Of a stretch of 64,000 bases of DNA, positions 1 to 12,862 are shown piece by piece. Within the stretch, counting starts at the first letter, position 1. Every line of letters begins with the position of its first letter. The stretch is from positions 10,731,730 to 10,795,729 of the forward strand of contig CAIIXF020000007.1 of NCBI GenBank assembly GCA_903813345.2, written 5' to 3'. Source of the stretch: Owenia fusiformis (taxonomy: Eukaryota; Annelida; Polychaeta; Sabellida; Oweniidae). The position numbers and the translations under genes are program-made. A model generated the notes under the pieces. The model was given only the letters and a program-made list of their open reading frames with translations, was not told the origin of the DNA and ran no database searches.

Positions 1-3000
1 ACTGAGGCAGATGTTACAGCAGAGGTGGGATCTTCAACTGATACGACAGCTGCAACGGAGTCTGATATAACTGAATCCACAACTAAATCCACAACTGAAT
101 CTCGTTTTACAACGGCGTCGGAATCTCAAACTGATACTATACCAACAACAATATCTGATATTACTGAGCCTAGTGATGTTACAACAAGTGCGGTATCACC
201 AGCTGATACTGTAACACAAACTGACAGTACATCTGCTGCTAGGGTTACAGCAGAAGCGGTATCTTTGTCTGGTACTGAGGCACCAACTGACACTACTGTT
301 ACTGATGCTGATGTCAAAACTGAGGCGGTAACTGCAACTGAGACTGTGGCTTCAACTGTGTCTGATATTACTGATGCTGAGATTACAACAGAGGCGGTAT
401 CTGCTCCTGGTCCTTTAACTACTTCTGAAGATGAGCTTACAACTGCTACCACCTCAGCTACAACTACTGCTGCTCCTTTAACTACTTCTGAAGATGAGCT
501 TACAACTGCTACCACCTCAGCTACAACTACTGCTGCTCCTTTAACTACTTCTGAAGATGAGCTTACAACTGCTACCACCTCAGCTACAACTACTGCTGCT
601 CCTTCAACTGCTTCTGAAGATGAGCTAACAGCTGCTACCACCTCAGCTACAACTACTGTTGCTCCTTTAACTACTTCTGAAGATGAGCCAACAACTGCTA
701 CCACCTCAGCTACAACTACTGCTGCTCCTTCAACTGCTTCTGAAGATGAGCTAACAACTGCTACCACCTCAGCTACAACTACTGCTGCTCCTTCAACTAC
801 TTCTGAAGATGAGCCAACAACTGCTACCACCTCAGCTACAACTACTGCTGCTCCTTCCACTACTTCTGAAGATGAGCTAACAGCTGCTACCACCTCAGCT
901 ACAACTACTGCTGCTCCTTCAACTGCTTCTGAAGATGAGCTAACAACTGCTACCACCTCAGCTACAACTACTGCTGCTCCTTCAACTACTTCTGAAGATG
1001 AGCTAACAACTGCTACCACCTCAGCTACAACTACTGCTGCTCCTTCAACTGCTTCTGAAGATGAGCTAACAACTGCTACCACCTCAGCTACAACTACTGC
1101 TGCTCCTTCAACTGCTTCTGAAGATGAGCTAACAACTGCTACCACCTCGGCTACAACTACTGCTGCTCCTTCAACTACTTCTGAAGATGAGCTAACAACT
1201 GCTACCACCTCGGCTACAACTACTGCTGCTCCTTTAACTACTTCTGAAGATGAGCTAACAGCTGCTACCACCTCAGCTACAACTACTGCTGCTCCTTCAA
1301 CTGCTTCTGAAGATGAGCTAACAACTGCTACCACCTCGGCTACAACTACTGCTGCTCCTTCAACTACTTCTGAAGATGAGCTAACAACTGCTACCACCTC
1401 AGCTACAACTACTGCTGCTCCTTCAACTGCTTCTGAAGATGAGCTAACAACTGCTACCACCTCAGCTACAACTACTGCTGCTCCTTCAACTGCTTCTGAA
1501 GATGAGCTAACAACTGCTACCACCTCAGCTACAACTACTGCTGCTCCTTCAACTGCTTCTGAAGATGAGCTAACAACTGCTACCACCTCAGCTACAACTA
1601 CTGCTGCTCCTTCAACTGCTTCTGAAGATGAGCTTACAACTGCTACCATCTCAGCTTCAACTACTGCTGCTCCTTCAACTACTTCTGAAGATGAGCCAAC
1701 AACTGCTACCACCTCAGCTACAACTACTGCTGTTCCTTCAACTACTTCTGAAGATGAGCTAACAACTGCTACCACCTCAGCTACAACTACTGCTGCTCCT
1801 TCAACTGCTTCTGAAGATGAGCTTACAACTGCTACCATCTCAGCTTCAACTACTGCTGCTCCTTCAACTACTTCTGAAGATGAGCTAACAACTGCTACCA
1901 CCTCGGCTACAACTACTGCTGCTCCTTTAACTACTTCTGAAGATGAGCCAACAACTGCTACCACCTCAGCTACAACTACTGCTGCTCCTTCAACTACTTT
2001 TGAAAATAAGCCAACAACTGCTACCACCTCAGCTACAACTACTGCTGCTCCTTCAACTGCTTCTGAAGATAAGCTTACAACTGCTACCACCTCAGCTACA
2101 ACTACTGCTGCTCCTTCCACTACTTCTGAAGATGAGCTAACAACTGCTACCACCTCAGCTACAACTACTGCTGTTGCTTCTACTTCTGCTACTACCACAG
2201 CTGAGCCAACAACTTTTTCCACCTCTGCCATCGCCACTACTTCCACTACTGCTGTTGATTCTTCTGAAGAGGACGACTCTTCTGAAGAGGACGACGATGA
2301 CGAGGAAGTTTGTCAGAATAAGTGTCCTGATGGATATGCAATGACGACCACTGGATGCACAAACCGTAGGATATATTTAATTCTATCTAGATAAAAATGT
2401 AAATATGGTAATGAAACTAAACTTGCTGAATTGATGATGAGGCTGGCTCTTATCAAACACATTTCTAGATTGCTTTACCTTAAAAAATATATCACATTTC
2501 ATCATATGGCCATAACTTCAAATATATTGACAACATTTTCGGGGGGAATCTTGTGAAATACACCACAAAGGCCCCTTCTACATGTGGCTATGTTATGTGT
2601 TGGGTCCAGTGTGTAAAGGACATTTAGAGAGACCTAGATTTGAAATTTCAAAAAGTTTATAATTTAATGTGATAAGTTTTCAAAATTGTTTTTATAGAGG
2701 GTCTGATTTTCCAAGTTCAAATAACGCTTGGAAATCGACTGTGGAATCAAAATTTGTTGATCAACACTTCAGATCTGTATAAAAAGACTGAGGAAGACGC
2801 TATGTGTTCGGTAAGTAATAGTATTTCAAGTTGATCATTTTACCAAGCAAGAGTGTCCGTTCTTTGAATAATGATGAATAATTAACACGATTCTTCCCAA
2901 GGCTCCGAGTGTACCATTTGAAAGGTGATATTGTGGGCTTTAAGTGCCTGACCTGCTTTTGGAGGTTTACTAGTAACAGATTTATCTTATCAATCATTCT

Positions 3001-5911
3001 AACACAAGGGATTAATCTAGAGAATTATAATTCCATTTTAAAACAATATTTTTGGAAATAACAAGAATCTGGATTTTATTATTTTTGAAATTATTGTACC
3101 ATACACTACCCTCCATAAGTTTGGCAACCTTAGCTCCCCCATTGAACTACGTGTTAAAGCCTCTTTCCGTTTGAATTTTTATTTACTTAACCTGCGATGA
3201 AAATACGTATAATGTTGAAAGAAACGTAACTTGACTTTCCCTCTAATACATCCAAATTTTCTCCTCTATTACAACAGGTTAAAATTGATGAATTTCTGAA
3301 AATCGACATTCCCATGTTAACTAATAACGCAGATGCGAGTAGGTAGTTACCAGATTCACCACCAGATGGCTCGTTCGGGTCAGATAGCATGGCGGGTATA
3401 GTAGAAAGTTCCCTTTAACTTAAATTACATCTATTTGCGTGGTTCAATTTTCATATAACCCTTATGTATCTAATAGTTATGCAAATTAAAATATGCCCAG
3501 TAAAAGAAAATGTTATCTGTCCAATACAAGATAAGATAATTCACTTTTTGTGATTTTGTAACATGGGGTCTATGGGGAATCAACCCGAACAAGAAGTCAC
3601 ATTTTCAAAGTTGATAGACAATTTTCGAAACCATATTTCTAGATGTACTTTTACATGCAGATTTCAAATATGACATCACTTTGACTGAATTTTGAATATT
3701 AATGACGTAAATCACGATTATTTCTACTCGCATCTAGTCTATTGGAAATGGTAGGTTTGCCGCAAGTCATATGACGGAATATCCATCCACCCGAGTCCTT
3801 GCAAAAATACAAGTTAGGTAGGCAATTGAATTTCCTTACAAAATATTAATACGTTTCTTCGGGCTTAAGTTATAGGTCTTTAAATTCAAAATTATTTTTT
3901 TTAAAACTCTCCCATTGAATTTTCAAAATGACAAAAAAATGAAGCTCTGTAGCTCTGTAAACTAAACACTCAATTTTCTATATGAAAATATTTTTGCTAG
4001 ATCTTTTACTGAATAGATATCCTGATTCCTGATTTGCCCCGAACCCACCATTTCCTATTGGTTTACATTGGAATGACGATTTTCAAAAAGTCCTCAACAT
4101 TTATCATCAATTTTCGAGCTATTGTAATTGAGGGGAAAATATCAAAATTATAAGTTATATTATTAGTAATTTCATCGCAGGTTCAGTAAATAAAAATTCA
4201 AACGTAAAGAGGCTTTAACACGTAGTTCAATGGGGAATCTAAGGTTGTCAAACTTATGGAGGGTAGTGTATGGTACAATAATTTCAAATATCTTACTAAC
4301 TGCAAATTGAATAAATATATTAAATAGGTGTACTATTGAACGCCAACTCGTAAATCAAGATTCTTTGCATACCAATATTATACCAATATATTCATTTTAT
4401 TATAGATGAAACGGGGGTTCGACAATGGCCCCATGACAGACACACTTTCCTTCGGCCTACGACTAAGTAACTTCATAAAAGGAGGCTTTAGACGTAAGAA
4501 GAGGAGCACGGTTATTAAGAATGATGTGATTGCAAACATTATAGTGACGATGTCGCCCGTTGATGGAACTAAAACTGTTCGTGATATTGAAGTAGATTTT
4601 GAAGAGATTGTTAAATCGTTCAACTGTACCGCTGCCTCAAATGGAATTGAAAACGTGACATATAATTATGATGCCATCAAGCATATAAAAGGTACAGATA
4701 TTGCTTTTGTGTTTTTGTTGTTATCCCAACGAAGTTCGTTGGGTATTGATTAGATATCAATTATAGACAGATTCTTTTTTGTGATTAAAAAAACAAAATA
4801 GCCGCGTCGGCCTTATGTGTGAATGTGTGAATTTGCAATAATTCGGCTCGAGAATATTGTATCGTCTTTCAAGTTTAGGCCTTTCCAGAATAGCCACTCA
4901 AACACCTTAGTTTATTGAATTTGAGAAGGCTATACCTTTCTGTGCAAATCTACTGTATTATGAAATATGTAAATATATTGTAACATTTTTAACTTTATTC
5001 GTGACATCTACAGCTTGATACGAGGTCATGAAAAGTATAAATCATTTCAAAAGTTAAATGACTGGCCAGGATTATGAAACATATCCCCATATATTCTATT
5101 TTAGATTTCAACGAATGTGATGACATAAATAACTCTACCTCGAGATGTGATCCGAGCGCCGATTGTGATAACACTCTTGGCTTCTATAAATGCAAGTGTC
5201 CTTATAACCTAATGGATGTCAGTCCTGATCCTAGGTATCCAGGGAGAAAATGTGTTCCACGTAAGTAATCGGGGTAAAACTCCAAGGGGAAAACCAAAAC
5301 TAATCAAATGAAAGTCTACAAGACTACATTCTAACCTCGATTTCATATTTTTAATGTTGATACGTGAACTCCACAATTCAGCCTATTTAAAATGTCAGTT
5401 AATAAACATGAGAGTTATTAGGTCATGATGTAAATCGATGGAGGGCCCATGTTTCTCTTGTACCCAAATTAATATTTAAAAGTCAATAAGTAAGCTATGT
5501 ATATATGTTTTACCTTCAGGTACTGGCCGAGATCTCATAAAAGTCATCATATCCTCCGTATTGGCAATCAGTGTCCTCTTGGTCTGCCTCGTCACCATAT
5601 GTATCATCATTGCTCACCGATATTACCACATGAAACACAGGCGGGTGCGATCCACAGACCCTGTCTATATCTACGAAACGTCGACAAGCAGCGAAGCCGA
5701 ACGACAATTTGAAGATGACGTCACTTCTACATCCAATGTGTCGGATGATAGCTACATCCAACATGGATCAATGATCCATAGAAATACTTTTGTTGGAACG
5801 GGACTCCCATATTCGGGAATCATGTCATATACCGAAGGAGTTCCGAGTAGTGCTGATGGTGACACACAGAACACTCCAGAATATTATTACGGTCAAACCT
5901 GGGAACGGTAG
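1..5911 (+). CDS. Transmembrane mucin with SEA and EGF domains (5' end outside window)
   Basis: This is a cell-surface mucin resembling the EGF-SEA-EGF-membrane plan of the MUC3/12/13/17 group. I read five exons: 1-2365 (open from the left edge), 2698-2810, 4406-4691, 5105-5260 and 5520-5911. The intron phases are 1, 0, 1, 1 and agree at every junction. Exon 1 encodes a Ser/Thr-rich stalk, 28 repeats of 21 residues, an acidic SSEEDD run, and a short Cys segment (CQNKCPDGYAMTTTGC). Exons 2 and 3 form a SEA-like module containing a basic RRKKRS site. Exon 4 is a calcium-binding EGF domain (DFNEC...C...C.NTLGFYKCKC...C). Exon 5 starts with a hydrophobic span (VIISSVLAISVLLVCLVTIC), then basic residues and a cytoplasmic tail of about 90 residues with several tyrosines, ending in TAG. 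The repeats should be heavily O-glycosylated. The signal peptide is not in the window. The exon 2 call is new and rests on frame, splice sites and SEA-like sequence. The family is fairly sure; the exact ortholog is not. Confidence 0.86.
412..2172 (+). repeat. Coding minisatellite, 63-bp unit, 28 copies (mucin repeat)
   Basis: Twenty-eight tandem 63-bp units encode 21-residue repeats of the form P-S/L-T-T/A-S-E-D-E-L/P-T-T-A-T-T-S-A-T-T-T-A-A. Units differ by few substitutions (STAS or STTS, DEL or DEP, AATT or TATT). Two copies, at about 1630 and 1815, share the rarer TATISASTTAA variant, which suggests block duplication. The unit length is a multiple of three, so copy-number change keeps the frame, and the antisense strand stays open as a by-product. 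Confidence 0.97.
3087..4285. mobile_element. Non-autonomous DNA transposon with ~110-bp terminal inverted repeats, in a mucin intron
   Basis: Sequence 3087-3205 (starting GAAATTATTGTACCATACAC) returns inverted at 4170-4285 with only a few mismatches. The core CACTACCCTCCATAAGTTTG with flanking TA looks Tc1/mariner-like, but the inverted match extends about 17 bp beyond that TA, so the true termini are uncertain. No transposase frame is visible. A second transposon (3330-3735) lies inside it, so this is the older of the two. It sits in the intron between the two SEA exons. Confidence 0.85.
3330..3735. mobile_element. MITE with CAGATGCGAGTAG ends, copy 1
   Basis: This 406-bp element starts CAGATGCGAGTAGGTAGTTA and ends with the inverse, CTACTCGCATCT. 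A closely related copy lies at 56797-57222 in the same orientation. No coding sequence is seen. It is nested in the transposon at 3087-4285. Confidence 0.85.
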
Positions 5912-6380
5912 CGGTCAATGAGACAGGAATTCGAATACCCCAGTGGATAATAGACTTCTTGTATGTAGTTAAGAACTTAAGATACTGTAAGAATGAAATC
6001 AGATGGAGGTCATTTTGTTTCGAGGAACATTTTTGTTGATGAGGTCACTGATATATAATAACTCAGGGTACTGACAACCAATTCATCTTAAGTCCATCTC
6101 CATCACATTTAGATCCAATCATTAACAATGCCCAGAATGACAATAACCTTAACCTAGCAGTTTATTCATCTTTGTGAGTCAAGCCATTCTTCCGCCGTTG
6201 AGGCATCGATTGGATGAAATAGATTGTATGGGGTATGGCCATCCATCCTTCAATATCCTTGGACCAAGGATGGGCCTGGCAAATTAGAATGTAATTAAAA
6301 TTGAATCATTGGGACTACGTCCGAGACTTGGAAACATCCACAGAACAACCCCTAGCTCTAATAGGGTGTCTGGGGGTATC
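5912..6380. other. 3' UTR and flank of the mucin gene
   Basis: I see no gene here. The first part is probably the mucin 3' untranslated region. I could not pick a convincing poly(A) signal. Confidence 0.5.
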
Positions 6381-6881
6381 CGGGGGTGTCAAATAAGTCC
6401 CCCCCCCCCTCTACAGCCAAAACCAAGATATTTTGGTACCAAGTGTGATGTATCATTGGAAAGGTCTTCCAAAGTTACGTTGATTGGCATATATCTGACA
6501 CATGTCAATCAATCTCACACATTTTTACATTGTATCAATTGAGGTGACCATATGCATAGAAACATGGCAATTTGGCGTATTTGGCAGGATTTTAAGAATC
6601 GGGTATAAGAGAGGTCAAGAGATCAAAAAATGACTAAATACGTTTATGGCGATGAATTTAACCAATTTCTGGATAGGGTTAGATATGATGTGTAGAAAAT
6701 AGAGGTGCAAGGAAAGTGGTGAAAACCTTTTTGTAACAAGTGGTAAATTTCATCCAAAATTCTTGAGAATTGGTGAGTTAACATAACTTTGGATGATCTT
6801 TCCAATGGTATATCACACTAGGTACCGTCTGTTAAGGTTTTAGCTGTAGCAGGGGGGACGGGACTTATTTGACACCCTGTA
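6381..6881. mobile_element. MITE with ~110-bp inverted repeats (GGGTGTCAAATAAGTCCC ends)
   Basis: The left arm 6381-6500 and the right arm 6772-6881 are inverted copies sharing GGTGTCAAATAAGTCCC, a C-rich run, CTACAGC.AAAACC and CCATTGGAAAG. The right end reads GACACCCTGTA, compatible with a TA target of the Tc1/mariner type. The left terminus is degraded. No transposase is seen, and a 77-codon ORF across the left arm is chance. Confidence 0.8.
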
Positions 6882-7460
6882 GATGGCGCACTCATGTCTA
6901 ATATGAGGTAGTCTGGATATTACACTATTTCCTGAATGGTTAGTGACAATGGATTGTTGCAATTTCACGTTTATCAGAGACAATCCATGAATATGGAAGG
7001 ATTTGTGATGTTAACATTCCCAGATTATTTTAGTTTCTTCTTGGCTATTAAGAGGGGGAACCTCCAGAATTCATAATTGTACCCCACACAGGGATGGACC
7101 TCTAAAAGTTAATCTTTACATAGAGGAATTCCGGGGTATTTCCTCCTCTTTTAGATATTATAACTATATTGTACCTAATTAACCCTATGGGTAACCCTGT
7201 TCCACATTCTCTGGTTAAAATCCTAATGCCTAACATGTAGAACAGGGCAATAATTAGGGGTGTAATTATGATAACAATATGATTTTAAGTTATTGGACTT
7301 TTAAAAAACAGTTCAATTTGCCGGTGTTGAATAAAAAGAGTAGATTAGTTATTAGGTCACCATATATCATTAAGGCAATGGAGAGAAGTTTTCACACCAG
7401 GATATAATGCAAGAAACACAACGTTGAACATACTTAGAGTACACAGAGTGCATTATTAAT

Positions 7461-7606
7461 TATGTCACCACCAAAAGTGGTGACATATTGCTATGGTTAT
7501 GACGGGGGAGGTCATGGTGGTGGTCTCCTTTTTTTGTGAAGACGGTTGGCGATCGGCAGTTGACGTCTGTAACAAATGGTGGTGACATTTTGCATGTTAA
7601 TGCCTT
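7461..7606. mobile_element. Short MITE (TATGTCACCACC family), copy 1
   Basis: This stretch begins TATGTCACCACC, has an immediate palindrome GTCACCACCAAAAGTGGTGAC, and ends GGTGGTGACATTTTGCATG then TTAATGCC. The same start and end, about 146 bp apart, recur at 28971-29117 in a CCDC14 intron, while the middles differ. Confidence 0.75.
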
Positions 7607-7697
7607 ATTTTTCTATTACCATCGGTAGTTGAGCAATAACTATATCTAGTAAAATATATGAACATATGGCTCCAGTAACGTCTCTTAGCTAAAGCCT

Positions 7698-7880
7698 CGG
7701 TCACATTTGATCTACAGCAACCGTAGGGCGGCCGTAGCTACAGCAACCGTACGGCGGCCGTAGCTTGCCAACATCGAGAGAATTATGCAGCATAAATCAT
7801 AGGGATAAGCCGTACGATGTCGATTTTGTCTATCTCGATTTTGCGATGCTACGGCCGTTGTAGAGCAAATGTAACAGGGT
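7698..7880. mobile_element. Short palindromic MITE rich in CGGCCGTAG
   Basis: The ends pair (GGTCACATTTGATCTACAGC at left; TGTAGAGCAAATGTAAC at right). A 27-bp unit (CTACAGCAACCGTA.GGCGGCCGTAG) is duplicated in tandem at 7711-7763. This GC-rich patch stands out from its AT-rich surroundings. Confidence 0.7.
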
Positions 7881-9814
7881 GAAATTCGGAGAGGCCTTTT
7901 ACTTTGAAACTGAACTGGTGTGACCACAGAATTCAGACCAATCTGACTCTTATATATATAATGACTTATTTTCTGATAATCAGCTATAAAACACAAACAC
8001 TTCATGATAGAATACAGTAAACCTATTTGTACATACCCATAACATTGAGACAAGAATATATTTCTGAATATATTTCTAGTTGAAGGCAAAAAGATGTAAT
8101 GAGTACCCGGATGGTCCCAAGCTTGCTAGTTAAATTCTGGAACACAGCTACTGGTGCTTTTGAGTAAAATGTGCCAAAGATTTCGTATGCTGCATTTATT
8201 ACATTGACAGCATGGTGCATTTTTATGTTAAAACATAGGTGCTATGAGGTGTGGATGAGGCAAGTACTTCACTAAAAAAACATGTATAAGACAGAACACA
8301 TGACGTTTTTAGTCCGAAACTGTCACCGAAGATTATGTCACGTATAGTTGTATAATATCCTTTTTGCTTGAAGTTATGTCTCACCTATTTTTATGCCTCT
8401 GTAGATGTTTAAATTATTTCATAGATCATTTCATCTGTAGTCACATCAATTGTAAATACCCCAGTGATCTTATTTTTACATGATAGGCAGTATCGGGAGT
8501 TTTTCATTTAAAAGAATCACATTCATTTGTAGTTTTACATTTAGTAATACAGGTTGGTCCAAAATGGCTGCGACCCGTTATAATTAAATGATTTTGAGTC
8601 AGATGAATGCAAACTATAAACGATTCAACCCATTTGCATGCAAACCAAATATAATATCCCAGAAGACATATGATGACAAAACAATGTAATACAAAAACAA
8701 TGTAAGCTTATATAACCTGAGATTGCTAGGTCTGATAACGTGGATGCATCTTTTTAGAAAAATCCCGATAAATCCGCGTACTTTTTTTTAAAGAATGCTC
8801 TCTTTCTCTTATAATTCTCTCAATTAAACCCTGCTAGGTTTGCCATACCAAATAAATTATCATATCTTGGAAAGAGCAAGTTTTGCCATACCAAATAAAT
8901 TATGATGTATTAGAAAGAGCCATAATATCATGAGTAGCAATCAAAATTTGACATTTTTTTCAAAATTAGCGATAACTTGAGATGATCCTGTCATAATGCA
9001 TATATCCAAGCTTGTTTGGAGTAGAGAAAATGTATGTATGTATGTTTATGTGGATACATTTTTGTAATTTCAAACTAGAGAGTCCCATAGGTACACACAT
9101 GTTTGTTTATATGTAGCTTTATTATATTTTCATGGAAAACTAATCAAAATATCAGATTAGTTTTGAATATTCAGTGATGTTATTTAACTATAGTATAGAA
9201 CAATTAAAAATAAATGAGGTTTAGAAATGTACTAAACTATGGAGAAATAATCTAATAAATTGTTAAAATAAGTATTTATATGTAGCATATTTTGTGGCAC
9301 TCAAAAATAATTGAAGTGTACTTTATATTCTTTTGTAAAAATAAGTATATGTCTTTCGCTGATTTTTGCTATATCGTCATGAACATAAGACGAAATTTCA
9401 TATTTTAATAGAAAATAAATAAATAAACGAATTATGTTTTTGTCAATTATTTCCCCTACCAAGATGTTGTTGCTATCATTAGTAACAATAATCAGCGTCC
9501 GTAAATTAAACATAAGATGGGAATACAATATATCATATGAACTACAAATGAATATACCAGGAAATTCTGGCAATGAGATCCATTGTTTATTACGTAGAAT
9601 CAAAATATTTTATTCCACCGTTTGAAAGCTCTCCACGTAACGCACATGAGCATTATTTGTAACGAATGGTTCTCAATTAAAAAGCTTCAGATATTGTTCA
9701 AGAATTTACAGCAAAATACATGATTTTATGCAAAATTGTTAGAAAACAACAATTGACGTATCAATACATTTGCGCTGAAGAGTACCGCTCGTCAAGTCCC
9801 ACTAAAATGGATGG
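7881..9814. other. Intergenic, no gene seen
   Basis: AT-rich sequence without a supportable exon. It holds a degraded direct repeat of about 47 bp at 8838-8935 (TTTGCCATACCAAATAAATT twice) and a possible transposon end at about 8548 (ATACAGGTTGGTCCAAAATGG is close to the mariner-like terminus at 52688). Long ORFs on both strands here are short and unsupported. Confidence 0.5.
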
Positions 9815-10179
9815 GTGTCATTGTCTAACTGGGTTGAAAAGAAGAATATATTGTCTTAATATTACTGTACCATATCTATGAGAACTAAAATTTTAAAATG
9901 CATTTTTCTCTGAACCACTTTTATGCATGGATGAGTTAATTTCTCGCTTGTCTATCAACCTATTTTTTCCTTCGAAAGACACGGGAGAATGAATGCTATG
10001 CATTTGTGAATTATCGCTTATAAAAAGATATATGTGAGCTCTAAAATTTAGTTTTACATAAATTCACGATTTTTCGAACAAAAAATCCTTCAAAATACAA
10101 AGTTTCACATATCACATTTCAATGACATTGGGTAAGACTACAATATAAGCCTAAGTGGTTTAAACTTTATATGGGACCT
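9815..10179 (-). mobile_element. Truncated copy of the 827-bp MITE at 32312
   Basis: Read on the minus strand from 10179 this matches the first ~400 bp of the element at 32312-33138: GG(T/C)CCCATATAAAGTTTAAACC, then TTATATTGTAGTCTTA, then a homologous AT-rich interior. The far end of the element is missing. Confidence 0.7.
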
Positions 10180-10743
10180 TTAAGATGTCATGCAAGTGAT
10201 GAATAATTGTTTTATTCAGCTAAATTTTGCAAAGTAATTGGAATATAATTTCATTTTATACCTCTTGATCTGTTAACAAAAAGTACTTAGGAACCCAGGC
10301 TGGATATTTCAGATTTTTGATATTGGAGAGTATTACGCGATATCTTTTCATTTTGGGAGTTGTTCAGACTCAGAGGTGTCATGACATAACGGTTTTACTG
10401 TACATCACCATGTGCCTAGTTTAGAAATAGGAAACTAACAGGCCGAATATAACATCAAGATATCACTCCAAAGTCCAACTCATATTGGTTGAAAACCAAA
10501 TAGCAAACTAGGCACAAATCAAAGTCTATGTTTTGGAGAGATACTAGAAAGAATTACTGTGAGTATTCGTTTTTATTATACGTTTACATTGGCCCTCTCT
10601 ATGATGGTGAATGATCATGTATTCATACCGTTACTGGTGTATGGATGTATTCATTTATGTCTTGAAATAATTGTCGAAAAAAGTGCTTGAAAACATGAAG
10701 ATTGAATACTTCATTTCCATTATACATATTGCCTTTTCAGAGT

Positions 10744-12862
10744 ATGTTGTGCACATTGGTATTTGCCGTTGTCGTTATTGGAATAATTCTCGATTATGTG
10801 ATTCGCTTACCATACATTCGGGGAATCCCCAAGAAGTATGTCATGATAACTGGATGTGACACTGGATTCGGAAACATATGTGCGAAAAAGTGAGTTACCG
10901 CTTATGATCAATGTTTTCATATAAATAAGTTGTCTATTTCTCCTTTTATCTGATCTTAATTTTTCAGTAAGACTACGATGATATATATCATCGAAAACTG
11001 CAATTGTATTGTTTAGATGCGATAAGCTTGGTTGCAATGTATTTGCGGCTTGCCTCACGGAGAAGGGTGCCGAAGAACTGAAAGCAGCGACTTCAAGCAG
11101 GGTGACAACCTTCATAATGAATGTAGCCGACCAGGCCAGCGTACGTACCGGGTATGAGTTTGTAAAGCAGAACTTACCTAAAGATACAGGTAAAAAAACT
11201 CAGAGAACCCCTTACCTGATTGAATATTGATTGAAGATACACAAATGTCCAAATTGATTAGAATTGAAAGGATTAGCCCACGTTTTCAAAACTGATTAAA
11301 TTATTTAAAAATAGGCATGCATTAAATGATAAGAGCAAGAATTTCAGTTTTGTGACAATTTTCTCGAAACTTATTCTCAACTCTTCTGTAGTTTTTGTTT
11401 CCCTTTTACTAGGCATTCTGTTACTCATAGCATCTTTCTGTTTCACCTGAAACATGATCTCAGGGCTGAGAAGATTTGAGATGTCATAGTTTATCATGAT
11501 GTTTACTAGGATAAATGGTGCAGTTTGAGTATTGCAGGCTGTTATCAATAATTAAAAATTGAACTTGAATTTATTCATTTGTTATGGTTTTGACCACAAG
11601 TGTCCTATTATACAAAATTCTGTAGGTCTTTGGGGTATAGTCAACAATGCTGGGGTTGGTGGTGCGACGGGACCTGCAGACTGGTTGATCTTAGAGGACT
11701 ATCACAACGTTTGTTCCGTTAACCTCTTTGGTTTGATCGATGTCACTAACGTGTTCCTTCCCCTTGTGAAGAAGTCATTCGGACGGATTGTTAACACTGC
11801 GAGTGTCATGGGACGCTTCAGTCTCCCCGGTGCTACTCCTTACTCAGTATCGAAGTTTGGGGTGGAGGCATTTTCTGACGGTTTAAGGTAACTAGCTACA
11901 TGGCCTAGACTCTGTACTGTATACTTTAATGAAGCCTGCCGATATTTCATTCATATTATTGTTTGTGAGAGAAATTGCCTCAAAGTCTGTTGTTTCAATG
12001 TATAATATCTATAATATTATCGCCAGGAACAACCTGACTTGTAACTAACTTGTGAATAGAGTTATGGGATGCCATTGTTTATCGTGCTAACCCTAAATGT
12101 GTATATCCAGATTCAGCATGTTGGCATTTGGTGTAGGTGTTTCCATCATAGAGCCGGGTTTCTTTGCAACTGCTATAGCAGACCAAGAGAAGCTGAAGAA
12201 ACAGGCGGATGACATGTTTGCTAGGTGCCCTGCTGAAATAAAGGAACAATATGGAGAGGAATTTGTGAAAGAATGTAGGTAGTAGTTGCCGTGCCAAACG
12301 TAATGTTTAGCCTATATTTTTATGATATTTACATTTGTATGTGATATCAATTAAAATATCGAAAATTAATTGGTTATTCCGATCGTGCTAAGATATGACT
12401 TGCGGGATTCCGATCAATGATGCCATTAAAAACTAGTTTCTATAAGATGACGTCAAGTACACTCTGCGTACGTCACGAAAAAAAACCGTACTCTCAATTT
12501 CTGCTTTTGATGAGTATGTTCCTAGACAAGTACACAAAATAATTTGAAGATGCGGGTTTTTTATTTGATTCCTAACGATAAATACATGTAATTGTTTACT
12601 TACAGCAAAAGAAAAGGTCATTGGTGATTTCTTGAGCAAAATAACATCACCAAAGATTGACAAAGTTCCAGAAGCTTATTGTAACGCCTTGTTCAGCGTT
12701 TACCCGCGTACTCGATACCTTCTGGGATGGGACGCTTGGCTATTTTTCATGCCAATTTCCATGTTACCAGGGGTGTTCAATGACTGGCTGGGTAGATTGG
12801 GCAACAATATGCCACTTCCAGCTATTACGAAAAAGCTTCTGGCAGGAAAAAACGCAAGGTGA
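10744..12862 (+). CDS. Short-chain dehydrogenase, SDR9C/retinol dehydrogenase-like, 333 aa
   Basis: This should be an NAD(P)-dependent oxidoreductase acting on retinoids, hydroxysteroids or a similar lipid, and anchored to the ER membrane. Exons are 10744-10889, 11017-11189, 11626-11887, 12111-12274 and 12606-12862; phases run 2, 1, 2, 1 and the total is exactly 334 codons including TGA. The N-terminus is a hydrophobic anchor (residues 2-16). The cofactor motif TGCDTGFG is at 36-43, NNAG at 113-116, and the catalytic set Asn139, Ser166, Tyr179 and Lys183 is complete (NTASVMGR, YSVSK). IIEPGFF follows at 206-212. The phrases LTEKGAEEL and KFGVEAFSDGLR are typical of RDH/HSD17B6/BDH1-type SDR9C proteins. 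Exon 1 begins at an acceptor (ag at 10739-10740) three bases before the ATG, so a 5' untranslated exon exists upstream, perhaps ending at the GTGAGT near 10558. The substrate cannot be told from sequence. No damage is seen. Confidence 0.93.

Noticed and set aside
126-2246. 706-codon ORF on the minus strand
   Set aside because: It is the antisense of the mucin repeat; the 63-bp unit keeps every stop-free frame open.
7712-8220. Minus-strand ORFs of 125 and 65 codons
   Set aside because: They cross a MITE and AT-rich sequence, with no splice or family support.
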